The notes under the pieces: generated by a model
What the model saw: the letters and a program-made list of their open reading frames with translations, nothing else
The model's database searches: none
Told to the model about the DNA's origin: nothing
Position numbers and translations under genes: made by a program
NCBI GenBank assembly: GCA_015520605.1
Contig: WAPT01000020.1
Location: 1-52,167 of the forward strand
Origin: Nanobdellati archaeon
Lineage (GTDB): Archaea > EX4484-52 > WAPT01
Reading direction: 5' to 3'
DNA length: 52,167 nt
Part shown: positions 33,323 to 42,181 of the stretch, piece by piece
How positions within the stretch are numbered: the stretch's first letter is position 1
How the letters are laid out: each line of letters starts with the position of its first letter

Positions 33323-34381
33323 ATGAGAATTTCCAGATCCAAAAAAGTGAACGAAGATAAACCAACTAAACCGGCAATAATAGATTTCGATAAAGTTATT
33401 GTTTTTCTTATTGGAATTGTGGGCCTCATCATCATCTGGCCTTTCGTTACAGCACTGATTCTGGCTGCAGTCACCGCCTACACATTTTATCCTTTGGTGA
33501 GCTTCTTGCAGAAATATCTTCGTTCCTACAACCTCGCTATCTGCGTAACCTTGCTGCTGGTGGTTGCACCCATAGCATGGAGTATCAGTTACATTGCGGG
33601 AGGTCTAACATCAGTTATTTCGACCATGCAAAAATTCTCCAGTAACATAACCGGGGCTCTGATAAAAATAAGCGAGTATCTAACATCCATCAATCTCAAG
33701 ATTCCGGGATCTCAGTCCGTCATAGCCGCGGCTCAGAGTATGATAAACGACTTTATAACCAAGAGCCAACAATCGCTTATATCATGGATCAAAAACCTTC
33801 CTGAATTACTGGTCAGCACACTTGTTTACATATTTGCAACATATTATTTTCTTAGAGATGGAAAATCCCTCAAAGAAACCGTTCTCAGATGGAGCAGAAA
33901 GTTCGATACGGAGGAAAGAAACGTGATAGAGAGCATAGTTAGGGGTCTCGACAACAGCTTCCGCGTGCTCTTCGTTTCCTACATAGGGATATCTACGATT
34001 GTTGGAGTCATGAGTGCTGCCATCTACTATGCTTTTCACATACCTTATGCCGGTGTTCTTGCCGTGCTTACATGGCTGTTTGCGTTTTTGCCCGTGCTCA
34101 GTGCGCCTATGGTTTACGGACCGGTGGCGGCATACATGTTTTATATGGGGGCGATTCAGCAAGCGATCGGCGTTGCTGTGTCGGGTGTGATCTTTCTCTC
34201 TCTTGTTCCTGACCTCGTTCTCAGACCTATTCTTTGCGGAAAGGCGGGAAATGTTCATCCTTTAACTATAGTGCTGGGTTTTTTCGGGGGGCCAATGGTT
34301 TTTGGTTTAAAGGGATTTCTCATCGGACCACTGCTACTTGTAATTGTCGAGACCGTGATAAAAGGATATCTCGATGCATGA
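33323..34381 (+). CDS. AI-2E family (UPF0118) transporter/permease
   Basis: 352 aa integral membrane protein with about eight segments: paired N-terminal helices (VIVFLIGIVGLIIIWPFVTALILAAVTAYTFYPLV), a long extracytoplasmic helical region (residues about 95-165), and C-terminal helices ending LVPDLVLRPILCGKAGNVHPLTIVLGFFGGPMVFGLKGFLIGPLLL, the family signature. Members export small molecules or move ions; substrates in archaea are unknown. A TATA-like AAATATATATAAG about 30 nt upstream suggests a leaderless mRNA. Confidence 0.88.
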   Translation: MRISRSKKVNEDKPTKPAIIDFDKVIVFLIGIVGLIIIWPFVTALILAAVTAYTFYPLVSFLQKYLRSYNLAICVTLLLVVAPIAWSISYIAGGLTSVISTMQKFSSNITGALIKISEYLTSINLKIPGSQSVIAAAQSMINDFITKSQQSLISWIKNLPELLVSTLVYIFATYYFLRDGKSLKETVLRWSRKFDTEERNVIESIVRGLDNSFRVLFVSYIGISTIVGVMSAAIYYAFHIPYAGVLAVLTWLFAFLPVLSAPMVYGPVAAYMFYMGAIQQAIGVAVSGVIFLSLVPDLVLRPILCGKAGNVHPLTIVLGFFGGPMVFGLKGFLIGPLLLVIVETVIKGYLDA

Positions 34382-34427
34382 TCACACGGAAAAATTTTTA
34401 TGATAGTTCCCTTTTTATTTTTCCTCA

Positions 34428-34493
34428 ATGAATACTCTTAAAGTTGAAAATTTTGCATCCCTGTGTTATTTCATGAGATGCGCAGCCCATTGA
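34428..34493 (+). CDS. Possible 21-aa leader peptide upstream of flippase-like gene
   Basis: The ORF begins MNTLKVENFASLCYFMRC and ends in TGA 19 nt before the next ATG. A TATA-like AAAAATTTTTATGAT (about 34390-34404) places the predicted transcription start at or just before this ATG, so ribosomes would meet it first on a leaderless transcript. It could be a regulatory upstream ORF, a small protein, or chance. Confidence 0.25.
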   Translation: MNTLKVENFASLCYFMRCAAH

Positions 34494-34512
34494 GAGGATA
34501 ACCGGTGAGCTC

Positions 34513-35571
34513 ATGATCAGTAAAAAAAAAGCCACAGTGGCGGGGGTGATTGGAGGAATTCTAATGGTTGCATTACTGATCATGATAGCCGGACCCGCAG
34601 AGACCCTTAACGCTCTCAAGAGTGCGAAAGTACAATATATCCTGCTTGCATTTTTAGTACAGATGTGTATCTCCGTTCTGTACTCTCTTCGATGGAAAGT
34701 CCTGCTTGAAACGGTAACAAAAAAAGTTAGTTTTTTTCACATTTACCTTATATCATCCTTTGGATATCTTGTAAACATTTTGACTCCGGGTGCGCAGGCC
34801 GGAGGGGAGCCCGCGAGGGCTTATGTTCTCAGTAAGGTGGAAAAGCTCCCCTCCTCGAGATGTTTTGCATCAATCGTAGTTGAGAGGTTCTATGATGTTA
34901 TCAGTTACCTGTTGTTCATTCTCATCGGCCTCATAATGCTATTTCGGATCTACACCCCAGGAGTGCTCGGCACCGTGTTTATACTTGGGGGTATTTTCAT
35001 CATAGTTTTTCTGACCATTATCGCAATATATGTTTCTGTGGACAGGCGAGTCTCTCTGAAGTTGCTGAGGATGATTTTCAGGATACTCAGAAACATAAAA
35101 CCTCTCGTGAATAGGGTTGACGAATGGGCGGCTAAGGCCGAGAACACAGTGGAGGAATACTCCCGCTCTTTCAGAAGAATTCTATCAAAGAACATAAAGA
35201 AAAACGTCGCTTATTCGTTAGCCATAAGGATGTTGGAAATTCTACGACTCTACATAATTCTCCATGCATTTGGACTACTTTTTGGCGTGGATAAGGTTGT
35301 TGTTATCTTCTCCATAATAGTGCTCTCAATGCTCGTGCCATCACCGCCGGCGGGTCTCGGAGTTGTAGAATCAGCATACTTGCTCACATTCAAACTGCTG
35401 GGGGTAAAATTAAGTACGGCTGCAGCGATCATGATTGTTGATAGATTCATCAGTAGCGCAATACCCGCGTTTATCGGTACTGTATGTGGATACTACCTCG
35501 GGTTCAGGCTCATGAACAACAAGCTACTGATTGAAAAGGGAATTTCAAAACAGACGAACTGCAAGGTTTAA
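34513..35571 (+). CDS. Lysylphosphatidylglycerol-synthase TM-like (UPF0104) membrane protein
   Basis: 352 aa with about eight membrane helices. Family marks: LRWKVLLETVTKKVSFFHIYLISSFGYLVNILTPGAQAGGEPARAYVLSK near the N-terminus and VPSPPAGLGVVESAYLLTFKLLGV near the C-terminus. This YbhN/AglD-C-terminal type occurs in archaeal glycosylation and lipid-linked transport; flippase or glycosyl-carrier activity is possible but unproved here. GGTGAG precedes the ATG. Its 3' end overlaps the convergent nob1 by 4 nt. Confidence 0.85.
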   Translation: MISKKKATVAGVIGGILMVALLIMIAGPAETLNALKSAKVQYILLAFLVQMCISVLYSLRWKVLLETVTKKVSFFHIYLISSFGYLVNILTPGAQAGGEPARAYVLSKVEKLPSSRCFASIVVERFYDVISYLLFILIGLIMLFRIYTPGVLGTVFILGGIFIIVFLTIIAIYVSVDRRVSLKLLRMIFRILRNIKPLVNRVDEWAAKAENTVEEYSRSFRRILSKNIKKNVAYSLAIRMLEILRLYIILHAFGLLFGVDKVVVIFSIIVLSMLVPSPPAGLGVVESAYLLTFKLLGVKLSTAAAIMIVDRFISSAIPAFIGTVCGYYLGFRLMNNKLLIEKGISKQTNCKV

Positions 35572-36119
35572 TTTTTTCTGCGCAGTTTGTTTTTCTCCGC
35601 GGGCACCCACCGGAAATCAGAGAGTCCGCACCTTGGGCATGTGTTTTCATCAGTATCAACCCTGATGTTACAGTGGGCGCACTTCTTCACCCATTTTATG
35701 CTATGAGTTATGCCTCTCACACCAACACCCCTGAATCTAAGCCCGAGCGATACGCAGAGGTTCTGAACAGCGTAATCGTCCGACACGACCACAACCTCTT
35801 TCCCTTTCTTTTTGAAGTACAGGGCCAGAGCAACCACACTCAGATCAGCATTACTAAGTTTCCCTCCAATTTCCCGAACCTTTTCCCTAACCTCCTTCAT
35901 GCACTCTCCATCGGGATATAGAACATCCATCCCTCCCTTAAGAAATATATCAAATGTTATCTTCGCCTGCAGGCTTTTGAGCTCCTCCATTACCACATGG
36001 GTTGTTACGCAGATCTCCTCGCTTAGCCTCGATCCCTCAGGTTTTACAAATGCCGAAGCATCGAGCACATAAATGATTTTCTTTTTCCTTTCCTCCATTC
36101 CCTCCTTTTCTTCCCGCAT
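35568..36119 (-). CDS. nob1: NOB1-type ribosome maturation endonuclease
   Basis: 183 aa. An N-terminal PIN domain with the acidic metal site (YVLDASAFVKP, VMEELKS, LSNADLSVVALAL, VVSDDYAVQNL) and a C-terminal zinc ribbon (CAHCNIRVDTDENTCPRCG). It cuts the 3' end of pre-16S rRNA during small-subunit maturation. The ATG at 36119 suits a leaderless transcript from a TATA-like TTTATAAATATTTAAG at about 36143-36158; ATG 36098 is an alternative. The gene is divergent from eif5A. Confidence 0.92.
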   Translation of the reverse strand: MREEKEGMEERKKKIIYVLDASAFVKPEGSRLSEEICVTTHVVMEELKSLQAKITFDIFLKGGMDVLYPDGECMKEVREKVREIGGKLSNADLSVVALALYFKKKGKEVVVVSDDYAVQNLCVSLGLRFRGVGVRGITHSIKWVKKCAHCNIRVDTDENTCPRCGLSDFRWVPAEKNKLRRKN

Positions 36120-36160
36120 GCCCGAAGTTTTTGTCGGGCAGTCTTAAATATTTATAAAAG
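36119..36160. promoter_or_regulatory. Divergent nob1/eif5A promoter region with short inverted repeat
   Basis: TGCCCGA and TCGGGCA (stem 7 bp, 8-nt spacer, about 36119-36140) sit just at the nob1 start, next to the AT-rich TTAAATATTTATAAAAG, which can serve as TATA box towards nob1 and possibly in the other direction. A second TATA-like GTTATATAG lies nearer eif5A (about 36199-36207). Confidence 0.4.
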
Positions 36161-36242
36161 TTAGCACATATGGGAGGATTAGAACATTCTCAGGTCTTGT
36201 TATATAGACGCATAGACGCTTTCAAGCGATCAGGAGGTGGGA

Positions 36243-36647
36243 ATGATGGATGTAAAGCTGATAGAGGCGAAGCAGGCAAAAAAGGGTACGTATGTCATGA
36301 TAGACAATGTTCCCTGTGTGGTGATAGATATGAAGGTTTCTTCGCCCGGGAAGCACGGAAGCGCCAAGTGCAGAATAATAGCGGAGGGAATAGCAGATGG
36401 AAAAAGGAGAGAGATAACGCTTCCCGGCAGCACTAAAGTTCCCAGTCCAAATGTCGATAAGAGAAAGGCGCAGATAGTTGCTGTGCTTGGCGACACCGTC
36501 CAGCTTATGGATCTTGAGACTTATGAGGTTTTTGAGCTCAGAATCCCAGAAGATCTGAAAAATGCTGTGGTGGAGGGAGCCGAAGCCGAGTACTGGGTGC
36601 TCGCAGGTAAAGACAGAGTGCTGGTGAAGGTAAAGAAGGGTGAGTGA
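36243..36647 (+). CDS. eif5A: Translation factor aIF5A
   Basis: About 134 aa. It promotes peptide bond formation at difficult sequences such as polyproline. The modified lysine lies in the loop SSPGKHGSAK, where deoxyhypusine or hypusine is formed; the C-terminal OB fold (TVQLMDLETYEVFELRIPE) is complete. GGAGGTG stands 3 nt before ATG 36243 and 6 nt before ATG 36246, so either may be used; the track GTG is inside the RBS. An agmatinase-family gene 1.8 kb downstream may supply polyamine precursors for its modification; this is an inference. The 341 nt after it (36648-36988) show no convincing gene. Confidence 0.96.
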   Translation: MMDVKLIEAKQAKKGTYVMIDNVPCVVIDMKVSSPGKHGSAKCRIIAEGIADGKRREITLPGSTKVPSPNVDKRKAQIVAVLGDTVQLMDLETYEVFELRIPEDLKNAVVEGAEAEYWVLAGKDRVLVKVKKGE

Positions 36648-36988
36648 TTCTCGACACAGCCCCATGCATCGCATCCATCCCTACGTTTTGCATTACTGCG
36701 TATCGACCCATCAATCCCAAGAAGGTTCGGGGAGAAAATTCCGAATGTGCTTAAAAACCCAAAGTGTTTTCTCTGTTCTGCTCGCTGCGAATGGGACGCT
36801 CCCGAGGGTCTTTCACTTTTTCCTCACTTGTCCTTCACGCTTTCCCAGAAATTGGTTTTTGTCATTGTGCTCGGATAAATCGCCTAAAAATCTCCCGTTA
36901 CGGATTTGGAGAATGAGAACGGTTTCTAGAAGCTATGTAGTTCAAAATCTCAAAAAATTTTAAAAAATTAATTAATGATTATAAACAT

Positions 36989-37342
36989 ATGAGTGCTAGA
37001 AAAAGAAAATTTTTCTTGCCCTGTATGTTCATCGGGATGGGTATTGGATTTTTATTGATGAACTGGATTGAAACGGCCTTCGTGGCCTGTATGTTTTTAG
37101 GGATGGGTGTGGGGTTTTTGCTGGACTCTCTGTTCGTTGTGGAGGAGAAGAAAATCAAGGCCAATAAGGTGTACCGGAGTTCTTCCGTAGCATTAGCAAT
37201 ATTGGGTTTAAGTTTAATGCTGGTGGGGGTTCTGCTTCTTGTGAGTCCGAAGATGCTGGAGGTGCTGGAGACCTATATGTTTGGGTTCGGCTTCATTATC
37301 TTCGGTCTTTTTATTCTTGTAAAGAGTTTAGGAAAGATGTAG
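36989..37342 (+). CDS. Small membrane protein with internal duplication
   Basis: 117 aa with about four hydrophobic segments. The first two are near-copies, CMFIGMGIGFLLMNW and CMFLGMGVGFLLDSL, showing a recent intragenic duplication. The second half has SSSVALAILGLSLMLVGVLLLVS and MFGFGFIIFGLFILV. No family is assigned. A TATA-like TTTTAAAAAATTAATTAAT about 25 nt before the ATG predicts a leaderless mRNA. It ends with TAG; readthrough would only run antisense into pyrE, so this TAG acts as a stop. Confidence 0.6.
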   Translation: MSARKRKFFLPCMFIGMGIGFLLMNWIETAFVACMFLGMGVGFLLDSLFVVEEKKIKANKVYRSSSVALAILGLSLMLVGVLLLVSPKMLEVLETYMFGFGFIIFGLFILVKSLGKM

Positions 37343-37420
37343 TGGGTTGCGGTGAGCCCGGATCTGGCATGCTTTGATCTGCTGTGGCCCCTCCCGGAAA
37401 AAAGGGTTCGAAAAACAACA

Positions 37421-38122
37421 TTACATCAGCTTCAACTTCTCCACACCATACTTTTCAAAGTATTCTTCCACCTTCCTGCCTACCTCTTCCCTCTTCTCAC
37501 TCTCCCATCTCTCAAATGCGAATGGAAGCAACTCTATGGCGTTACTCATTGCGTAATATTCAACATCCATCTCAGTAAGCACCTCAGCCACGCTCCTTCC
37601 ATCATCACGCTTCTCCATCCTGTTCGTAAGTGCTATAGCAACGACATTCTCCACGCTTTTCAGCTCTTTCAGCTTTTCCACCCACTCGATAAGGGATGAC
37701 CCGGTTGTGGTCACATCTTCAATTACGGCAACCCTACCTCCGGGAGCTCCCACAAAAAATCTGTCCTTCGGCACACCGTGGGATTTCACCTTCCCCCTAC
37801 CCATAGGAAGCACATGACTGCCTTTTCCAAAATTCTCGTCCATCTTCGCCCACTTGTATTGCACTATTATGCCGGTTTTGGTTGCGCCTTCTGGAACGCC
37901 GAAGAAGCAGTCCACATCAATACCTTTGCTCTTAACGAAACTTATGATAAAGTCCGCAAGTCTATCTATCATGTACACATCCTCTGTTACATTTCTCCAG
38001 TTCACATAAAAGTGGGAAAGTCTGCCTGACTTTAGCCGAATGGGTTCCTCAAAGAAACCAATGATACCATTCTCCAGAATAAACTCATTGAAAGCTTCCT
38101 GGTCAAATCCATTTGTGAGCAT
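37421..38122 (-). CDS. Orotate phosphoribosyltransferase-like protein
   Basis: 233 aa from ATG 38122 (MLTNGFDQEAF); the longer track ORF adds an unlikely Lys/Phe-rich extension that overlaps the TATA-like ACTTTAAAAATTTC about 25 nt upstream. A type I phosphoribosyltransferase with the PRPP loop VAVIEDVTTTGSSLIE and an OPRT-like start (IRLKSGRLSHFYVNWRNV; FGVPEGATKTGIIV). It would transfer orotate to PRPP in pyrimidine synthesis. It is longer than typical OPRTase by a C-terminal helix, so a related PRTase specificity is possible. Confidence 0.85.
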   Translation of the reverse strand: MLTNGFDQEAFNEFILENGIIGFFEEPIRLKSGRLSHFYVNWRNVTEDVYMIDRLADFIISFVKSKGIDVDCFFGVPEGATKTGIIVQYKWAKMDENFGKGSHVLPMGRGKVKSHGVPKDRFFVGAPGGRVAVIEDVTTTGSSLIEWVEKLKELKSVENVVAIALTNRMEKRDDGRSVAEVLTEMDVEYYAMSNAIELLPFAFERWESEKREEVGRKVEEYFEKYGVEKLKLM

Positions 38123-38474
38123 TATTTGAAACTGGAATCTGAAATTTTTAAAGTGTATCTTTCTGAACGTCTTTTCCGTACTTTTTTGGCAAGGTTCTTT
38201 CATCACGTCTCTTCACTTTCATTCCACTTTCATTGAGTTTTCTTATCGCGATTTCACAAACCTTATACCCCCAGACTCTTTCATACATCATCGATGGTAC
38301 TCACACACCCTATTCGAAAAGTTTTAAACTCGAGAAAAAGATGTGCGCTCTCATTGTTATTATACATAATCGATGAGTATACCTAACGAAGTCTGAGTTT
38401 AACCAATCCATTACCTCGCACCAGTTTAAAAATGTTTTAAAATAGTTCTTCTCAATTTTCTGTTGGTGTGAAAA

Positions 38475-39266
38475 ATGCTTCTGAATACCTCACGGAATTT
38501 CCTCGTTTCCGAGAATGAAAATATAGAGGAAGCGAAAGTAATAGTTCTTGGCGTACCTTTCGATAGCACGGAAACCACACTACCGGGACAGAGGCTTGCA
38601 CCCCTCGAAATCAGAAAGGCTCTGCTCTCCCTCGAGCTTAACGAACTTTTAGATGAGGTTTATGACGCTGGAGATGTTGTTGTGGTGCACGGAAGCGTGA
38701 AGAAAACGATGGAAAGGCTTGAGGACGTTCTTAATGACATATGGAAGAGGAACAACAGAGCGGTGCTTCTCGTGCTGGGTGGGGAGCACACCGTAACTTA
38801 TGGGGTTGTGAAGTTCCTAGCCACAAAGTTTAACGAGTTACAGCTTGTTTTCATGGATGCTCATGGAGATGCTTACGATGAATATATGGGTTTAAAACTT
38901 TGCCATGCGACCGTGCTCAAGAGGATTGATGAGCTCGGGAATGTTAAGATAGCCACGGTTGGGATAAGGGAAGAGCTAGAAGAGCTAAGCAACCTTAAGA
39001 ATCTTGTTAGCATCGATGATCTTAACAGGGAGAAACCCACTTATGTGAGCATAGATGTTGATGTTCTTGATCCATCCCTCATGCCCGGAGTATCAGACCC
39101 TGTGCCTATCGGATTGAAGGTAGAGAACGTTATTAATTATATTAAAAGGTTTGACTTTCTTGTTGGCGTGGATGTGGTTGAACTCAACCCCATACTTGAG
39201 AATAACATCTCCCCCAGAACCGCGGCATGGATCATGAGAGAGATTATGATGAAGGTAAGAATGTAA
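38475..39266 (+). CDS. Agmatinase/arginase-family ureohydrolase
   Basis: 263 aa. Binuclear Mn2+ ligands are visible: GGEHTVTYG, MDAHGDAYD and SIDVDVLDPSLMPG; the C-terminal GVDVVELNP is typical. Agmatinase (agmatine to putrescine plus urea) is the usual archaeal activity. The substrate-side loop reads LKLCHATVLKRI rather than the common SHGTxxR pattern. GGTGTG precedes the ATG. The 268 nt upstream (38207-38474) hold short repeats (two ACTTTCATT) and a TATA-like GTTTAAAAATGTTTTAAAA, but no gene that I can support. Confidence 0.9.
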   Translation: MLLNTSRNFLVSENENIEEAKVIVLGVPFDSTETTLPGQRLAPLEIRKALLSLELNELLDEVYDAGDVVVVHGSVKKTMERLEDVLNDIWKRNNRAVLLVLGGEHTVTYGVVKFLATKFNELQLVFMDAHGDAYDEYMGLKLCHATVLKRIDELGNVKIATVGIREELEELSNLKNLVSIDDLNREKPTYVSIDVDVLDPSLMPGVSDPVPIGLKVENVINYIKRFDFLVGVDVVELNPILENNISPRTAAWIMREIMMKVRM

Positions 39267-39413
39267 GTAAGAATGTAAAGTTTTAACCCCTCTTTTATAT
39301 TACTTTTTCGGTAAACTTCCTGTTATTACAAAAACAGAAAATCCAAAATTAAGCTACATCGAATAGCAGACAGGCGAAATCCTTATAAAATTCCGAACCA
39401 TCTCCTTCTCTTC

Positions 39414-40187
39414 ATGATTGATGTGCACTGTCATCTTGAACAAAAGGACTATGACGAAGATCTGGATGAGGTTATAGAGAGGGCCAAACAAACTGGGCTT
39501 AAAGCCATCATCACCTGCTGTGCCAACCCCACCGATCTTGAAAAAAGTCTGAATATAATTGAAAAATACAGGGGCTTCGTGTTCTTAACCGCATCCCTTC
39601 ACCCAATCCATGTGCCTGAGTACACCGATAATCAGATCGAAGAGTTTATGAAACGGCTGGAGAGTTTGAAGAATAAAATTGTGGGTATAGGAGAGGCTGG
39701 CCTGGACTATTACTGGGTAAAGGACGAAAAACAAAGAGCAAGACAAATGGAGGTTTTCCGAATGCATATAGAACTAGCAAAAAAACTCAAACTACCCCTT
39801 ATAGTGCATAGCAGAGATGGTCACGATGATACTGTTGCTATTCTTGACGAGTACGACTATGATAGAGTGCTGTGGCACTTCTTTGGTGTGAAGGACAGGG
39901 TGGATTGGTTGGTTGAGCACAAATACAGAGCATCTTTTAATACTCTGTTATTGAGAAGTAAGACTCACAAAAAGATAGTTAAAAAAATACCCATGGAGCT
40001 GATTATGCTTGAAACCGATGCGCCATGGCTTGGGTTTGGTAAAAGAAACGAGCCTTCAGCCATAGTTAAAGTGGCCGGGAAAATTGCTGAGATTAAAAAG
40101 ATGAGCTTCGAGGAAGTCTGGCAGACATGCGGAAGGAATGCTATGGAGTTCTTCAAGCTGGGAACAAGTTTTCGAAGCTCCGGTTGA
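39414..40187 (+). CDS. tatD: TatD-family metal-dependent hydrolase
   Basis: 257 aa TIM-barrel amidohydrolase. All metal ligands are present: MIDVHCHLEQ (HxH), GIGEAGLDYYW (Glu), LIVHSRDGH (His), LWHFFGVK (His) and LETDAPWLGFG (Asp). Members have DNase or 3'-exonuclease activity linked to DNA repair and quality control. The ATG follows an AT-rich TATA-like CCTTATAAAATTCC at about 25 nt, consistent with a leaderless message. Confidence 0.9.
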   Translation: MIDVHCHLEQKDYDEDLDEVIERAKQTGLKAIITCCANPTDLEKSLNIIEKYRGFVFLTASLHPIHVPEYTDNQIEEFMKRLESLKNKIVGIGEAGLDYYWVKDEKQRARQMEVFRMHIELAKKLKLPLIVHSRDGHDDTVAILDEYDYDRVLWHFFGVKDRVDWLVEHKYRASFNTLLLRSKTHKKIVKKIPMELIMLETDAPWLGFGKRNEPSAIVKVAGKIAEIKKMSFEEVWQTCGRNAMEFFKLGTSFRSSG

Positions 40188-40277
40188 CAAAACCATTCTG
40201 CAGATTGCGAAAAATAATAATCAGAGCGACCAAACAAATATAAAGGTCGTGCAAAAAAAACAAATTAGGGAGGCGGT

Positions 40278-41435
40278 ATGAGCGTTAAAAACAGCAACCC
40301 GTACGAGTATGGGGACTCGGGTTCAAACATAAGGGTGAGATCACTCACCCTTGAGGAGGAGAACGAGCTACTTCGCGATTCATTAAGGGAGTTGCAAGAG
40401 GAGCTGGAAAAGTTCAGAAAGCCACCATTAATAGTTTCAAGTGTGGTTGACGTCATCTCTCCAGAGAAGGTGGTTGTGAGGCTTAACAGCGGTGATTTCT
40501 GCGTCAATGTGGCAAAGGAGCTTGTCGGGAAGCTCGAACCCGATGACAGAGTGATCCTTGAGCAGCGCTCCCTCACAGTCCTCGAGAGAATAGGCAAGTC
40601 CAAGTACTTTGATGTCACAAAATTCGTTATAGTAGAGAAACCGAAGGTCAGCTGGAACGATATAGGTGGGCTTGAGGAGCAGATAAGGGAGATAAGAGAA
40701 GTCATAGAGCTACCACTCACAAACCCCCACATTTTCGAGAAAGTGGGTATAACTCCACCTAAAGGTGTGCTTTTATACGGTCCGCCAGGGACAGGTAAGA
40801 CTCTGCTTGCAAAGGCTGTGGCCGCTAACAGTAACGCCACATTTATTGAAGTTGTTGGCTCCGAGCTCGTGCAGAAGTTCATTGGAGAGGGTGCCAAATT
40901 CGTCAAGTCGATTTTCCAGCTCGCAAGAGAGAAAGCTCCATCCATCGTGTTTATTGACGAGCTGGATTCCATAGCCGCAAAGCGCATCGAGGTTGGTACA
41001 TCTGGAGAGAGGGAAGTGCAGAGGACATTCATGCAGCTTCTTGCCGAGATAGACGGTTTCAAGCCGCTGGGTAACGTTAAGGTGATAGGCGCAACAAACA
41101 GACTTGACATTCTCGATCCGGCGATCCTCAGGCCGGGGAGGCTCGACCGTCTGATTCATGTACCAAAGCCCAATTTCGAGGGAAGGGTGGAGATATTCAG
41201 AATACACACAAGAAAAATGAACCTTGCGGATGATGTGTCGTTTGAAAAACTCTCTCATTTCACAGACGGCATGACGGGAGCGGATATCAAAGCGATCTGT
41301 ACCGAAGCCGGTTATTTTGCCATAAGAAATAACAGGACAAAGGTTACGATGGAGGACTTTGAAAACGCGATAGAAAAGGTCAAGAAAAAGATAAAGAAAA
41401 ATGAAAGACTGGAACACAGCTGGATGTACAGCTGA
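40278..41435 (+). CDS. pan: Proteasome-activating nucleotidase (PAN)
   Basis: 385 aa AAA+ unfoldase that caps the 20S proteasome. An N-terminal coiled coil (TLEEENELLRDSLRELQEELEKF) and OB domain are followed by Walker A GPPGTGKT (about residue 167), Walker B IVFIDELDSIAAKR, the second region of homology ATNRLDILDPAILRPGRLDR, and a C-terminal HbYX tail ending MYS, which docks into the proteasome. GGGAGGCGG is directly upstream of the ATG, with a TATA-like AAATATAAAG before it. No proteasome subunits are in the window. Confidence 0.95.
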   Translation: MSVKNSNPYEYGDSGSNIRVRSLTLEEENELLRDSLRELQEELEKFRKPPLIVSSVVDVISPEKVVVRLNSGDFCVNVAKELVGKLEPDDRVILEQRSLTVLERIGKSKYFDVTKFVIVEKPKVSWNDIGGLEEQIREIREVIELPLTNPHIFEKVGITPPKGVLLYGPPGTGKTLLAKAVAANSNATFIEVVGSELVQKFIGEGAKFVKSIFQLAREKAPSIVFIDELDSIAAKRIEVGTSGEREVQRTFMQLLAEIDGFKPLGNVKVIGATNRLDILDPAILRPGRLDRLIHVPKPNFEGRVEIFRIHTRKMNLADDVSFEKLSHFTDGMTGADIKAICTEAGYFAIRNNRTKVTMEDFENAIEKVKKKIKKNERLEHSWMYS

Positions 41436-41449
41436 ATGGGGATGCTCCA

Positions 41450-42076
41450 GTGAGAATAGTCAGAGCCGGAAAAGGAAAAGTCGAAAAATCCTCACTGTTC
41501 ATTAGGCCTGCTGACCTTATAACCACCGTTCGATGGCTTCTTGCAGTTGTGTTAGCAGTTATCCTGGCATTCTCTCCCGGTAAACTGAATGTTTGTGCGG
41601 GGATGGCGGCAATTATCCTTATCTTCTTCATGGATTATCTGGACGGTATGCTCGCAAGAAGATTTGAAGGACACGACAATTGTAATGTTGAGGGTGCTTT
41701 CTACGATATAGCGGGAGACAGGACTGTGGAGTGCGTGCTGCAGGTTCCGTTTGTTTATGCTGCTGTTCTCAATCCTCTCGTGTTGATCTACTATCTATCA
41801 AAAAATTTTATGATAGATCACATACGGTATGTCATTGCTTTAAAGTCAAGAAAAGCTCCGTTCATGCAGGGAAAAACCCGGATGTTTGTTGGGTTGGTCT
41901 CCTCCAGGATTATGAGAGGTCTATACGGCTTCATGAAAGTACTCATGTTCCTCCTGCTTCTTCTTGCGATGTACAACACCGGCTTTACTCACCTTGCTAA
42001 TATTATAGCATACATCACAGTTTTTATTTCCATTTTGAGGACGGCCCCTGTTGTAATTGAGTTCGTGAGAGGATGA
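41450..42076 (+). CDS. CDP-alcohol phosphatidyltransferase-family enzyme
   Basis: 208 aa membrane protein with about four to six helices. The family motif is DYLDGMLARRFEGHD...EGAFYDIAGDR, i.e. D-x2-DG-x2-AR-x(n)-G-x3-D-x3-D, with a slightly longer middle spacer than usual. In archaea such enzymes attach serine, inositol-phosphate or glycerol head groups to CDP-archaeol. A GTG start with GGGGATG upstream, 14 nt after pan, suggests co-transcription. Confidence 0.85.
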   Translation: MRIVRAGKGKVEKSSLFIRPADLITTVRWLLAVVLAVILAFSPGKLNVCAGMAAIILIFFMDYLDGMLARRFEGHDNCNVEGAFYDIAGDRTVECVLQVPFVYAAVLNPLVLIYYLSKNFMIDHIRYVIALKSRKAPFMQGKTRMFVGLVSSRIMRGLYGFMKVLMFLLLLLAMYNTGFTHLANIIAYITVFISILRTAPVVIEFVRG

Positions 42077-42134
42077 AAAATTTAAAAAACAAGGAAAATT
42101 TGTGCATCTTCATTTTATTTCACTGATTATAGAG

Positions 42135-42181
42135 AGATGTTGTGTGCTTGGCACGAAAGCATGCCACAAGATAACACATCT
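42135..42181 (+). ncRNA. Stable hairpin between the CDP-alcohol transferase and tmk genes
   Basis: Outer arms AGATGT/ACATCT and inner arms CTTGGC/GCCACAAG (one bulge) form an imperfect stem-loop of nearly 50 nt; TGCTT/AAGCA offers an alternative inner fold. It lies in a 149-nt gap after an AT-rich TATA-like AAATTTAAAAAAC. The tmk promoter is downstream of it. It could be a 3' structure of the upstream mRNA or a small RNA; no known family recognised. Confidence 0.35.

Noticed and set aside
36648-36988. Short ORFs in the gap after eif5A
   Set aside because: The gap contains only tiny ORFs (for example 13-15 codons) without start signals, and no hairpin or repeat strong enough to report.
36989-37699. 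Full reassignment of TAG to pyrrolysine across the genome
   Set aside because: Reading through the TAG at 37340-37342 would add over 100 residues entirely antisense to the OPRTase gene, which is not plausible. At least this TAG acts as a stop, so only selective readthrough is left open. No pyl genes are in the window.
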